Below, piece after piece: positions 41,298 through 51,384 of a stretch of 64,000 nt of DNA. Source of the DNA: Alphaproteobacteria bacterium (GTDB lineage: Bacteria > Pseudomonadota > Alphaproteobacteria > JAQWUY01). Numbering within the stretch: position 1 is the first letter of the stretch; each line of letters opens with the position of its first letter. The notes under the pieces are model-generated. The model made no database searches, was not told where the DNA came from, and worked only from the letters and a program-made list of their open reading frames with translations. The stretch is taken from NCBI GenBank assembly GCA_029250225.1, contig JAQWUY010000031.1, forward strand, positions 151,705 through 215,704. The letters run 5' to 3'. A program made the translations under genes and the position numbers.

Positions 41298-41534
41298 TTA
41301 TTCTTTTTCAATTTCGCCTTGTAAATCTAGAATCTCATCAGGCATTATAGTTGATATTGCGTGTTTATAAACCATTTGTTCTTGGTTGTCGCGTCTAAGC
41401 AAAATACAAAAATTATCAAACCAAGTAACAATACCTTGTAATTTTACGCCGTTAACCAAAAATATAGTTAAAGATTTTTTGTTTTTTCGAGCTGTGTTAA
41501 GGAACACATCTTGAAGATTATTTTGTTTTGTCAT
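41298..41534 (-). CDS. hfq: RNA chaperone Hfq
   Basis: 78 residues from the ATG at 41534, where the conserved start [13 protein letters not shown] follows; an ATG six codons earlier is less likely. Sm1 ([20 protein letters not shown]) and Sm2 ([12 protein letters not shown], with the YKH signature) are intact. Hexamers pair small RNAs with mRNAs. The C-terminal tail is short and acidic, as usual in alphaproteobacteria. Confidence 0.97.
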   Translation of the reverse strand: MTKQNNLQDVFLNTARKNKKSLTIFLVNGVKLQGIVTWFDNFCILLRRDNQEQMVYKHAISTIMPDEILDLQGEIEKE

Positions 41535-41598
41535 TATTTTTCTTTCTCTCATTTACACATAATTACATAACTCTATTATCATTTTCATAAAAAAACAA

Positions 41599-42213
41599 CT
41601 AAATATTTTTTAAATAATTAACCAACTCAGTTAGGTTTTTACAAGTAACAGTATTTATATCATTTTTATCGGAAACTAAGATATTACTAACACCTGAATT
41701 TTTAGCGGTTTTATAATCAACCTCACTATCACCTATATAGTAAATATCAGGATTAGGATTAACTTTCCAATGGTTACATATTTTATTCACTCCGTCGGGG
41801 GCTGGTTTATCATTTTCGCAAGTACCGGAACCAACAACGATATCAAATATATCATTTATTTCAAATCGATTTATTTCACTCTCTAACAAATCTTGTCGTT
41901 TATTAGAATTAATAGCTATTGGAATATCGGTGTTTTTTAAATAATCAATAACTTCATCAAATCCAGCCATTTTATTTATTAGGTCTTTGTTTTTATCATA
42001 TCTATGATAGAAATACTCACTAGCTTTTTCCCAATCATCGCCAAATAACGCAGGGAAGCCTTCGCGCATCGAGTTATTAAATCCTACACTAGATATAATT
42101 TTATCTTTTTCACCGTCATAATTAAATTCATTTAATGTATCAAGTAAAGAATGTTTTATAACTGGAATTGTATCAACAAGGGTATTATCCCAATCAAATA
42201 TTAACGCGCTCAT
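41599..42213 (-). CDS. HAD-family hydrolase (phosphoglycolate phosphatase-like)
   Basis: 204 residues from the ATG at 42213. A longer frame would begin at a TTG inside dat and was rejected. HAD motifs: nucleophile DWDNT (Asp7, Asp9), motif II INSNK, a Lys in the ENDKPAPDG segment and motif IV GDSEVDYKTAK. The helical cap between residues 15 and 80 places it near Gph-type phosphatases; the true substrate is unknown. It is 4 bases after dat. Confidence 0.85.
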   Translation of the reverse strand: MSALIFDWDNTLVDTIPVIKHSLLDTLNEFNYDGEKDKIISSVGFNNSMREGFPALFGDDWEKASEYFYHRYDKNKDLINKMAGFDEVIDYLKNTDIPIAINSNKRQDLLESEINRFEINDIFDIVVGSGTCENDKPAPDGVNKICNHWKVNPNPDIYYIGDSEVDYKTAKNSGVSNILVSDKNDINTVTCKNLTELVNYLKNI

Positions 42214-42217
42214 TTTA

Positions 42218-43072
42218 CTACTCAACAATCTTAGGTATTATTTTCATATACATATCGTATAATTTACTACAAATATCGTAATTTTTGCCGTCACCAATAA
42301 CACTATCATCAATTTTTTTGATAGGCCTTACAATTTGTGTTGCCGATGAAACAAATGCTTCTTTTGCTTGCCTTGCTTCTTTGATAGAGAATTTTCGCTC
42401 TATCACCTTCAATCCTAATTTTTTTGCACAATCAAATAATGTATTTCTTGTTATTCCTTCTAGTATGTCGCCTGTTGGTGCAGTAATTAAGTTATTATCA
42501 CTATCAACAAAAAAGAAGTTAGATGAAGCACTTTCTGTAACAACCCCATTCTTAACAAATACAATTTCTTCGCAATCCTTTTCACGACCATTAGTTTTTG
42601 CCATACAATTTGGTAACAACATAACAGTTTTTATATCAACCCTACCCCAACGAATATCATCTTGTGATATAACATTAATAGGTTTAACCATTTTTGAATT
42701 ATCCGGTATTTTCATACTTTTAGTTGTGATAATTATATTAGGTGTAATTTTCTTTTTAGGAATAAAATGGTCGCGCGGAGCTGTCCCACGGCTAATTTGA
42801 AAATAAACAAGCCCAGTTTTTAGGTTATTCATTTTTACTAGTCTTGCCACTATTGTTTTAAAACTATCTCTTGTTATGGGCATTTTAATTCCTAATGCTC
42901 CAAGTGATCGTTCTAGGCGATTAAGATGTAAATCATCATCTAGCACTCTACCATTTTGATAAGAATAAACTTCATAAACAGCATCCCCAAATTGCAATCC
43001 TCTGTCATCGATAGATATTTCAGCTTGGTTATGTCGTTTGTAAGAACCATTTATATATGCAAATCTATCCAT
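42218..43072 (-). CDS. dat: D-amino-acid transaminase (class IV PLP enzyme)
   Basis: 284 residues. The fold-type IV features are ISIDDRGLQFGDAVYEV near the start, the PLP lysine in DIKTVMLLPN (about residue 143), and VTESASSNFFFV. The early SIDDRGLQFGD block and SRGTAPRDH favour D-alanine transaminase over branched-chain IlvE. It would supply D-Glu or D-Ala for peptidoglycan. It follows trkA by 14 bases, as in other alphaproteobacteria. Confidence 0.88.
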   Translation of the reverse strand: MDRFAYINGSYKRHNQAEISIDDRGLQFGDAVYEVYSYQNGRVLDDDLHLNRLERSLGALGIKMPITRDSFKTIVARLVKMNNLKTGLVYFQISRGTAPRDHFIPKKKITPNIIITTKSMKIPDNSKMVKPINVISQDDIRWGRVDIKTVMLLPNCMAKTNGREKDCEEIVFVKNGVVTESASSNFFFVDSDNNLITAPTGDILEGITRNTLFDCAKKLGLKVIERKFSIKEARQAKEAFVSSATQIVRPIKKIDDSVIGDGKNYDICSKLYDMYMKIIPKIVE

Positions 43073-43086
43073 TAAAAAACCTTTTT

Positions 43087-44457
43087 CTAATAAAATTCTT
43101 GAATAGGGGCAAATAAATCAACTAATTTTTTGTGGTTTTCGATTTCTGTTGAGACAACCAGCCTGTCGCCCACTTGCAATTCCATATCAAATTTTGCTTC
43201 ACATAATTTTTCATCACGAATAATTAAGCCCAAGAAACATTTTTTTGGTAATTTTATATCTTTTATTTGCATTCCTGACAATTCAGATCTTTTTGCAACT
43301 TTTAACTCTAATATGTAAGCGTGATTATCATACACTGTGTATCTTGTTTTTACGACACCATAAAGTATATTTTTTAATATAACCGAAGAAGTAATTTTAC
43401 GCGGATCAACTAATAAATCTAAACTTAATTTTTTAAGTAAATCGCTATATGCTGGGTTATTCGCTAGGCCTATAATTCTTTCAGCTCCGATATTTTTCGC
43501 AAGTAAACTAGTTAATAAATTAGTCTCATCATCATTAGTAACAGATATACATATATCATCTTTGTTAATATTTGCTTCTTCTAATATAGTTAAATTTAGT
43601 GAATCACCGTTAATTACAACTATATTAGGGAATTTTTCTGCTAGTTTTCTTGATTGTGGCGAATCTTTTTCTATCATAATAACATTTTTATCTTCGTATT
43701 CTTTGGCCAAGAATGAACCAATGTTACCGCCACCGATTATTACGAATCTTTTACTTTCTTTTTCCTCGTATCCGAATAATGCAAGACAATATTTAACTTG
43801 TTTCATATCACATACAAAATATATTTCATCGTCGACTTCCAAAACAGTGTCAACACTTGACAATAATACAGATCCATTTCTATTTATTGTCATCACATTC
43901 ATTATTAAATCTTTATACTTTGCTGATGCTAGAACCTTTGATACAGTGTCATTTAAGATTATACTTTCTGACTTCACCTTAACACCAATCATAACTATGT
44001 CTTCATTTGACATAGGCATAATATCAACCGCACCATAAGCATTAATACGTCGAATTATCGCATTAGCAACTTCTTTCTCGGGTGATATTATTACATCTAT
44101 CGGAATAGAATCATTTGAAAACATAGTTCGCCATTTTGGCGATAAGTAAGCCTGTTCGCGAATACGAGCAAGTTTACGCGGAACATTAAATAGTGTATGA
44201 GCAATATGACAAGCTATCATATTTATTTCATCAACTCTTGTCACCGCAATAATCATATCCGCATCACCCAATCCAGACTTTTCTAGAACTGTTGGACTTG
44301 ACGCGTGTCCAAGCATTCCACGACAATCAAGATTATCATTAATACTTGCAACCAACACAGGGTCATTATCGACTACGGTTACATCATTATTTTCAGATAT
44401 TAAAAATTTAGCTATGTTATAACCAACTAAGCCCGCGCCACAAATTACTACTTTCAT
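43087..44457 (-). CDS. trkA: Trk potassium uptake regulatory protein TrkA
   Basis: 456 residues with two RCK units. The N-terminal NAD site reads GAGLVGYNIAKFL and the second GGGNIGSFLAKEY (about 231-243), each followed by a TrkA-C domain. It gates the TrkH potassium channel by binding NAD(H). trkH is not in the window. It begins 3 bases after ntrX. Confidence 0.94.
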   Translation of the reverse strand: MKVVICGAGLVGYNIAKFLISENNDVTVVDNDPVLVASINDNLDCRGMLGHASSPTVLEKSGLGDADMIIAVTRVDEINMIACHIAHTLFNVPRKLARIREQAYLSPKWRTMFSNDSIPIDVIISPEKEVANAIIRRINAYGAVDIMPMSNEDIVMIGVKVKSESIILNDTVSKVLASAKYKDLIMNVMTINRNGSVLLSSVDTVLEVDDEIYFVCDMKQVKYCLALFGYEEKESKRFVIIGGGNIGSFLAKEYEDKNVIMIEKDSPQSRKLAEKFPNIVVINGDSLNLTILEEANINKDDICISVTNDDETNLLTSLLAKNIGAERIIGLANNPAYSDLLKKLSLDLLVDPRKITSSVILKNILYGVVKTRYTVYDNHAYILELKVAKRSELSGMQIKDIKLPKKCFLGLIIRDEKLCEAKFDMELQVGDRLVVSTEIENHKKLVDLFAPIQEFY

Positions 44458-44460
44458 ATT

Positions 44461-45732
44461 CTAACCATTTATTTTCAGTGATTTTATTTTTCTGCTTAAA
44501 GCAGCCCTATCCATTCCTATAAATTCAGATGTTTGTGTTATATTACTATTAAATCGTTTTAAATGAAATGATAAATAATATTTTTCAAATTCTTCTCTTG
44601 ATTTTTTTAAATCCATCATCAATATATTTTCCATTCCAATATTTGAATCTGATGATGTGTTTTTATTAATAAAGTTTTTTACATCTTGTGCTGTGATAAT
44701 ATCAGAATCTACATTTATTAACAAATTATCAATAATATTTAACAATTCCCATATATTATTTTTCCAATTATGATTCATAAGAACAGTAATAGCTTCTTGA
44801 TCAATTTCTTTCACTTTTTGTCGCTTTGCAACAGATCTATGCTTCAAAAATTCCTTAGTTAATGATTCTATATCTTCTATTCTATCGTTTAAAGATTTTG
44901 TTTCAATGGTTGATTTTTTACATAAATTTAATAAATCTGGGTGTATTAAATTCTTGTCATTTGCAACGAATATAACACTAAAATTTTTATTATTCTTAAT
45001 ATGATCCAATATTTTTTGTTGCACTTCAAAACCAAGCATTTGCAAATTATCAAACACTAAAACACTATTTAATGATTTTTGAATAAATCCCTTTGCCCCG
45101 AATAGTTCTTGGTCTACATTATTAAGGTTTTGCATATTACAATCAAAAACAAATAAATCTTTATCAGTAGATTTTTGCTTATATAAATTTTGAACAACTA
45201 CTTCTTTGCCTGTACCCGTATCGCCAAATATTAAAGATATTTGTGAGTTTGAATTTTTTAATATTTGTTTATTTAAATTTCGCACATAGCTAGAAACGCC
45301 TATTATTTCACCCCCACCTACACCTAATTGATTTTGTAGTATATCAACTTGTGTTTTTAATTTAACAGTATCTAATGCACGAGCAATAGTGCTTAATAAG
45401 GCCTCAGTTCTAAAAGGCTTAGCGATGAAATCATATGCTCCTTTTTTAGTTGCCGAAACCGCCATATCAACAGTACCGTGTCCCGACATCATAATAACAG
45501 GAATATCTTTATTAATAGATTTAAATTCAGATAATATTTCAACACCGTCCATTTTTGAATTATTTAACCATACGTCCAAAATAACAACACTCGGATTGAT
45601 TTTATTGAATTCTGACAATGCCTCATCTGAATTACTAGCTACACGGGCTTTATATCCTTCGTCATTCATAACAGATGCAAGAATATCACGAATATTTTTT
45701 TCATCATCAACTATTAAAATATCAACTGACAT
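44461..45732 (-). CDS. ntrX: NtrX-type response regulator with degenerate AAA+ domain
   Basis: 423 residues: receiver domain with phospho-acceptor Asp53, an AAA+ domain and a C-terminal Fis-type helix-turn-helix (about 385-423). Walker A is intact (GDTGTGKE, 170-177), but the GAFTGA loop that touches sigma54 is missing: after ELFG comes AKGF directly, and the Walker B region reads VLVFDNL rather than LFLDE. It is therefore unlikely to activate sigma54 promoters and may act as a repressor or sigma70-type regulator. Other alphaproteobacterial NtrX proteins also lack parts of GAFTGA. Adjacent to its kinase ntrY. Confidence 0.92.
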   Translation of the reverse strand: MSVDILIVDDEKNIRDILASVMNDEGYKARVASNSDEALSEFNKINPSVVILDVWLNNSKMDGVEILSEFKSINKDIPVIMMSGHGTVDMAVSATKKGAYDFIAKPFRTEALLSTIARALDTVKLKTQVDILQNQLGVGGGEIIGVSSYVRNLNKQILKNSNSQISLIFGDTGTGKEVVVQNLYKQKSTDKDLFVFDCNMQNLNNVDQELFGAKGFIQKSLNSVLVFDNLQMLGFEVQQKILDHIKNNKNFSVIFVANDKNLIHPDLLNLCKKSTIETKSLNDRIEDIESLTKEFLKHRSVAKRQKVKEIDQEAITVLMNHNWKNNIWELLNIIDNLLINVDSDIITAQDVKNFINKNTSSDSNIGMENILMMDLKKSREEFEKYYLSFHLKRFNSNITQTSEFIGMDRAALSRKIKSLKING

Positions 45733-45733
45733 A

Positions 45734-47887
45734 TTATTTATTCACCTTAAATATTATTTCCACCATTGCACCACCCAATTCACTGTCTTTCAATGATATT
45801 GTCCCTTGATGGTCTTCCACTATTTTCTTAACTATACTAAGTCCCAAACCTGTTCCTTCTTTACTATTTGATATATATGGCTCAAACAATTGCTCACGGT
45901 CATTTTTCGGAAACCCTCTACCATTATCTTCTATTCTTAGTATAATAGATTTTTTTATAACTTCAAGACTTACAAATATTTTAGGTTTAGTAATAGCTGA
46001 ATTAGAAAGCTCAACAAAAGCATTTTTCATCAAGTTTGTAACAAGTTGTCCAATTTGATGTATATCGTGAACATAGCTAATTTTACTAGGTGATTTTATA
46101 GTATATTTTATAAAATTATGTGCAGTTTTTTGTAAAGTAAATGATTTTTTCACTGTTTCTACTAAATTGGCCTCAACCATCACAGCACTTGGCATACGCG
46201 CAAAACTATTAAATTCATCTACCAATTTACCAATCTCTTCTACCTGAGTTATAATAGTGTCTGTGCAATTTTCAAATACATCATCAGATATTTTGGTTTT
46301 ATATTTGCGTTTTAATCGTTCCGCAGATAACTGAATTGGTGTTAAAGGATTTTTAATTTCGTGAGCAACACGGCGAGCAACATCAGCCCAAGCCTTGTTT
46401 TTTTGATTTTTTTCAATTTCACTAATATCCTCAAAGGCAACTATAAAACCAAATATTTTTGAACCTTGTTTTTCAACACCAACTCTTACCAAATATCTTT
46501 TTTTATTTAAATCATCGCCTATTAGAACCTGTTCTTGTTGATTTTTTCTTGTATCAAGCGCTCTAACTATAATATGGCTAAATTCTTTTACTACATTAAC
46601 AAATTTTTTATTTTTTATATCACTAAGTGATTTATTTAATAATTTTTCCGCAGAATAATTCATCAATAAAACTTTACCATTTGGTGATAATGCAATAATA
46701 CCTGTTGTTAAACCTTGTAATAAAGTTTCTATGAATTTTGAATTTTCTAATATATCACTATTTGCTTTTTTTAAATTTTTATTAGATTTATCAAGGCTTT
46801 CCGCCATATTGTTAAAAGATTTCATTAACTCGCCAAACTCATCATATCCTTCTTCTGGATTTAACTTAACCTTTAACTTACCTTTACCTAAATCACTAGT
46901 CGCATCTATTAACTTACGAACCGGTTGAATCAATGTTGTAGCAAGAGATAAACCAATCCACACAGAAGTTGCCAGTAATAGTAAAACAATTAATACGAAT
47001 ACTAATGTAAATGATACTTTTAAATTAGAGAGGTTTTTTTCTAGTGTCTCATATTGCGATATAGCAAGTTCCGTATTTTGAATATAACCTATTACTTTTG
47101 GATCAACAAAACGACCAACTATTACATAAGTATCTTGAAAATTATTTAGTTTTGCAATTGCTCTTACGCGTCTTAAATTTTCATGTCGAAGAATAACTAC
47201 TTCACCTTGCTTTGCTCGCGCTAATGCCTCGTAACTTATTGGTTGAAGTTCTAGGCTAGCAGTTAACCCATAACGACCATATACCTTTCCTTTTGTATCA
47301 AAAACTAACATTTCTGTAAGGTTTTTAAGTACACCTAGTAAAGCTAAATTTTGTTCAAATTTATTTTGATTAATGTCTAATACTTTATACCTATTATCAA
47401 TATCACGCGCGATTGATTGTACATCACCAACTATTGTATTTTGATGCTCCTTTAAATAAGCTGTTGCTACTTGTTTACTTTCTTGTAATGCCGATGAAAC
47501 CCTGTCACTAAACCAACTTTTAATTCCTAAATCAAAAAAGACAATGGAAAAGAATGAAATTATCAATGCGGGTATAACAGTAATTACGCCAAATATAGAA
47601 GCAAATTTTCTTTGCAGACCATAACCGCTTTCTTTTTTTTGCGATGACATAAAGATAGTTGAAATTCTATAAATAAGAAAAAATACAACTAAAACAAGAA
47701 GTAACAAGTCTATCTTAATAAATAACTCAATCTGTTCTGACTGGTCGCTTGATAAATCAGAACTAAGCAGGTAAAGCGTAAACAAACCTGATAATAACCC
47801 TAAAATGAAAACTAAATTAACAATATAATTTTTCCATTTAGAGTTAAAAAAATTCATAAAAAGTATTGCGAGTTTATTTTTTTCCAT
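45734..47887 (-). CDS. ntrY: sensor histidine kinase NtrY
   Basis: 717 residues: membrane helices near 17-40, 50-70, 90-112 and 293-318 around a periplasmic sensor loop, a HAMP linker (about 320-370), a PAS domain, then the kinase core with VARRVAHEIKNPLTPIQLSA (phospho-His) and the ATP site NLMKNAF...DNGRGFP...GTGLGLSI. With NtrX it is linked in alphaproteobacteria to nitrogen, redox and envelope control; the signal is unknown here. One base separates it from ntrX. Confidence 0.95.
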   Translation of the reverse strand: MEKNKLAILFMNFFNSKWKNYIVNLVFILGLLSGLFTLYLLSSDLSSDQSEQIELFIKIDLLLLVLVVFFLIYRISTIFMSSQKKESGYGLQRKFASIFGVITVIPALIISFFSIVFFDLGIKSWFSDRVSSALQESKQVATAYLKEHQNTIVGDVQSIARDIDNRYKVLDINQNKFEQNLALLGVLKNLTEMLVFDTKGKVYGRYGLTASLELQPISYEALARAKQGEVVILRHENLRRVRAIAKLNNFQDTYVIVGRFVDPKVIGYIQNTELAISQYETLEKNLSNLKVSFTLVFVLIVLLLLATSVWIGLSLATTLIQPVRKLIDATSDLGKGKLKVKLNPEEGYDEFGELMKSFNNMAESLDKSNKNLKKANSDILENSKFIETLLQGLTTGIIALSPNGKVLLMNYSAEKLLNKSLSDIKNKKFVNVVKEFSHIIVRALDTRKNQQEQVLIGDDLNKKRYLVRVGVEKQGSKIFGFIVAFEDISEIEKNQKNKAWADVARRVAHEIKNPLTPIQLSAERLKRKYKTKISDDVFENCTDTIITQVEEIGKLVDEFNSFARMPSAVMVEANLVETVKKSFTLQKTAHNFIKYTIKSPSKISYVHDIHQIGQLVTNLMKNAFVELSNSAITKPKIFVSLEVIKKSIILRIEDNGRGFPKNDREQLFEPYISNSKEGTGLGLSIVKKIVEDHQGTISLKDSELGGAMVEIIFKVNK

Positions 47888-47905
47888 ATTATTCTATACA
47901 CTTAA

Positions 47906-49300
47906 TTATTTTTGTTTTTTTATAATATTAATTTCTAGCTCATTAATTTTTTTTCTTAATGTATTACGGTTAATGCCTAGCATTTCAGCTGTTTTAATTT
48001 GATTTCCATTACAATATTTTAAACTTTCTTGAATTAAAGGTGTTTCTAATTTTCTTAGAAAAGTATTATACACATTATTATCTAGCATTTCACCAGAAAA
48101 GTACACATTAATATAATATTTTAACAAATCATCAATATTGTTAAAGTTGTTGTTTGATATTGCTTTATCGTCTTTATTTAAATAATTAATAATTTCATTA
48201 TCATCTATAATTGATGCTGATGATATCAAACAAATTCTTCTTACTAAGTTTTCTAGTTCTCGTAAATTACCATTCCATTTGTATTTTTTAAGTTGCTCAT
48301 ATGCAGTATCATCAAAAACTTTATTTGTATTAATTTTTGTTAGAAAGTGCTCAACCAAATCGTTAATATCATCAAGTCTTTCCCTTAAAGGAGGTAAATC
48401 AATTTTCATTACATTTAATCGATAATACAAGTCTTGACGGAATTCCCCATTTTCAATCATTTTTTCTAAATTTTTATGGGTTGCTGATATTATTCTAACA
48501 TTACATTTATAAACTTTTGAGCTACCTATTGGTGAAACCTCGTTTTCTTGCAAGACTCTTAACAATCTTATCTGAGCATCTAGTGGCATATCACCAATTT
48601 CATCTAAGAATAAGGTTCCCCCTTCTGCTTGCAAGAACTTACCTTTTTTATCACTATCAGCTCCGGTAAAGGCACCTTTTTCATAACCAAATAATTCAGA
48701 TTCTATTAATTCTTGTGGTATTGCACCCATATTAATTGCAATAATAGGCTTATCTTTCCTTTCGCCGAAGTCGTGCAATGTTTTTGCAACTAGTTCTTTA
48801 CCTGTTCCAGATTCGCCATTGATTATAACAGTTTCATCATTATTTAAGAGTTTTCCGATTGAACGATAGACACTTTGCATTTTCTTACTTTTGCCAACAA
48901 TAGGTAAATTTAATTCAACTTGTTTTTTATTATTTTTTTCCATTGATAGTGCATTATAAAGTATTGTTTTTAATTCATTTAAATCAAAAGGTTTTGGTAA
49001 ATATTCAAAAGCTCCGTATGTGCCAGCATCGATTGCTGTTAAAACTGTATTATTAGCCGACATAATAACAACTGGTAGATCAGGGCGAGTTAATTTTATT
49101 TCTTTTAAAATATCAATTCCGTTTCCATCTTCCATAATAACATCAGATAATACACAATCACCCAATCCTTGTTTTATCCATTCCTGTAATTCCTTGGCCG
49201 AATTGGTTATTTTTATATTAGCATCGAAATCTTCAAGAGCGTGCTCTAAAACCGTACAAATTGCCCTATCATCATCTACTATTAAAATATTTTTTTTCAT
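47906..49300 (-). CDS. ntrC: nitrogen response regulator NtrC (sigma54 activator)
   Basis: 464 residues: receiver with Asp53, AAA+ domain with Walker A GESGTGKE (162-169), an intact GAFTGA loop (209-214), GGTLFLDEIGDMP and the arginine finger region FRQDLYYRLNV, and a Fis-type C-terminal helix-turn-helix. Unlike the NtrX in this cluster, it should activate sigma54 promoters. rpoN is not in the window. It abuts ntrB. Confidence 0.96.
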   Translation of the reverse strand: MKKNILIVDDDRAICTVLEHALEDFDANIKITNSAKELQEWIKQGLGDCVLSDVIMEDGNGIDILKEIKLTRPDLPVVIMSANNTVLTAIDAGTYGAFEYLPKPFDLNELKTILYNALSMEKNNKKQVELNLPIVGKSKKMQSVYRSIGKLLNNDETVIINGESGTGKELVAKTLHDFGERKDKPIIAINMGAIPQELIESELFGYEKGAFTGADSDKKGKFLQAEGGTLFLDEIGDMPLDAQIRLLRVLQENEVSPIGSSKVYKCNVRIISATHKNLEKMIENGEFRQDLYYRLNVMKIDLPPLRERLDDINDLVEHFLTKINTNKVFDDTAYEQLKKYKWNGNLRELENLVRRICLISSASIIDDNEIINYLNKDDKAISNNNFNNIDDLLKYYINVYFSGEMLDNNVYNTFLRKLETPLIQESLKYCNGNQIKTAEMLGINRNTLRKKINELEINIIKKQK

Positions 49301-50281
49301 TTATGCCTCCAATGGTAAAATTACCGAAAAAACTGTTCCCTTATTTGACGTTGAAAATGTTACTTTTCCATAATGAGCTAACACTAGCATAGAAACAATA
49401 GCAAGCCCTAAACCTTTACCGTCTTTTTTACTGCTTTGATGTGGTATAAAAATCTTTGAGTGGTATTCTTGTGCAATTCCACTACCATTATCAATTATAT
49501 CAACACATAATGCCTTATAAGTTTTGTCATTAATATTAATTTTCACACCAGATAGATAATAAGTCTTTATAATAATTTTACTTACACTATCAACTTCCCT
49601 AGCATTTTTTACTAAATTCAAGAATATTTGTATTAATTTATCTTCTTCCCCCCAAACGCTTGGTAAGCTTGGGTCATATTGTTTTTCAATATTAATATTA
49701 TTTTCATCTAGATTACTAAGCAATTCAACTTTATCAAGAACTTCGTGGATATTTACAGCAGAAAAATTTACATTATTTAACTGAGTTATATCTTCTAGTT
49801 CATTCACTAACTTGGCAATTCTATTTGTTTCATTTATTATCAAGTCTGTTAATTTATTTTTATTATTTTTTTCTAGTAATTGTGATGCACCACTAATCGC
49901 TGATAATGGATTTTTTATTTCGTGAGCTATCATTGCAAATAAATTCTTGTTCGCAACAGTTCCCCTTTTATTAAGTAAATTTTCATTCATAGATATAATT
50001 AATTTATCTTGATATTTTGCAATATAAATATCAATTTGTGTAATTATATTATTTAAATTAACAAAGTTGTATTCCGATAATAAAATGGGATTGTTATTTT
50101 GCATTACTGTATTACAAGATTTTATTAAATTAAGATTGTTTTCAAATAATTTATTTAAATTTGTACTATCTACCTCAGAATTAAAAAACATATATGATTT
50201 ATTGTTAGCATAAACAATATTCAATTCTTTATCGACAACAAGTGCAATTTTATCTATTTCTTCTAATATATCATAAGACAT
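49301..50281 (-). CDS. ntrB: nitrogen regulation sensor kinase NtrB
   Basis: 326 residues, cytoplasmic. A divergent PAS-like N-terminal region (about 1-105) precedes the kinase with FAMIAHEIKNPLSAISGASQ (phospho-His near 119) and the ATP site NLVKNAR, DIIDNGSGI and GKGLGLAI. It controls NtrC phosphorylation, in model species under PII protein. The order dusB-ntrB-ntrC-ntrY-ntrX is the alphaproteobacterial one. Confidence 0.94.
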   Translation of the reverse strand: MSYDILEEIDKIALVVDKELNIVYANNKSYMFFNSEVDSTNLNKLFENNLNLIKSCNTVMQNNNPILLSEYNFVNLNNIITQIDIYIAKYQDKLIISMNENLLNKRGTVANKNLFAMIAHEIKNPLSAISGASQLLEKNNKNKLTDLIINETNRIAKLVNELEDITQLNNVNFSAVNIHEVLDKVELLSNLDENNINIEKQYDPSLPSVWGEEDKLIQIFLNLVKNAREVDSVSKIIIKTYYLSGVKININDKTYKALCVDIIDNGSGIAQEYHSKIFIPHQSSKKDGKGLGLAIVSMLVLAHYGKVTFSTSNKGTVFSVILPLEA

Positions 50282-50297
50282 AAAAAAACCCTTTTTC

Positions 50298-51269
50298 TTA
50301 CCTTAACATATAAAAACTTCTTATAATATCTTTAACTTCATCTTTACAGCTAGTAGACATTATTTTATCACGAAAACTAATACAAGCATTGGATTGCTTT
50401 AAATACCAAGACAAATGTTTTCGCCCCATCAACATTCCTTTGTAATCACCATAATGTTCAATCATTTGATTATAATGATTTATAATTGTATCATATTGCT
50501 TGTTTATATCAGGCTTATCTATTTTAATGCCTGATAATAAATAACTGCTTATTTGATTTAGTAACCAAGGTTGCCCCCTTGAAGCTCGTCCTATCATAAC
50601 CCCATCAGCACCAGATTTATTTAAAGCATCGATGGCACTTTGTTCACCAACAATATCTCCGTTCACAATAACTGGAATTTTTACAGATTGTTTAACACTT
50701 TTTATAAAATCCCAATTTGCAACACCTGTATATTGCTGTTGGCGTGTTCTTCCGTGAACAGTTATCATTGAAATTCCTTCGCCTTCCGCCATCTTTGCAA
50801 TTTCAACAGCGTTAAGATTTTCATTATCCCAACCCATTCGCATTTTTACAGTAACCGGAACATCAACAGCTTTCTTTACAAAACGCATTATTTTTAATGC
50901 TGTTGCAGGATATTGCATTAACGCAGAACCACAATATTTCCCTGTTACCTTTTTTGCAGGACAGCCAAAATTAATATCAATAATATCTACATTATTATCA
51001 ACCAACCATCTAGCAGTATCAGCCATTTCATTAATTTCAGAACCTATTATTTGAACCATATTAATATCTTCACCATTAGCAGGTTGAATTTTTTTTAATG
51101 ATTCTTTTGTTTCACGAATTAGATGATTACTTGCAACCATTTCCGAAACACAAATGCCAGCCCCAAACGATTTAACAACATTCCTAAACGGTAAGTCAGA
51201 CACACCAGACATAGGAGCGAGTAACACTGGATTGCTTATTATATGATTACCTATTTTTAACTCTTGCAT
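50298..51269 (-). CDS. dusB: tRNA-dihydrouridine synthase DusB
   Basis: 323 residues, an FMN-binding TIM barrel: LLAPMSGVSDLPFR at the start, the signature INFGCPAKKVTGKYCGSAL with the catalytic Cys, and NGDI near residue 200. It reduces uridine to dihydrouridine in the tRNA D arm. The first gene of the ntr chain, divergent from ispF with 115 bases between the starts. Confidence 0.95.
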   Translation of the reverse strand: MQELKIGNHIISNPVLLAPMSGVSDLPFRNVVKSFGAGICVSEMVASNHLIRETKESLKKIQPANGEDINMVQIIGSEINEMADTARWLVDNNVDIIDINFGCPAKKVTGKYCGSALMQYPATALKIMRFVKKAVDVPVTVKMRMGWDNENLNAVEIAKMAEGEGISMITVHGRTRQQQYTGVANWDFIKSVKQSVKIPVIVNGDIVGEQSAIDALNKSGADGVMIGRASRGQPWLLNQISSYLLSGIKIDKPDINKQYDTIINHYNQMIEHYGDYKGMLMGRKHLSWYLKQSNACISFRDKIMSTSCKDEVKDIIRSFYMLR

Positions 51270-51384
51270 AATTGCTTAAAATATAGGCATTTGAAAAATA
51301 AATCAAGAAAAATAACAATAATTATTGAAAAGCGAGGTATTTTATTATAATTTTGAAGCAAGTAAAATAAGGATATTTATTTAT

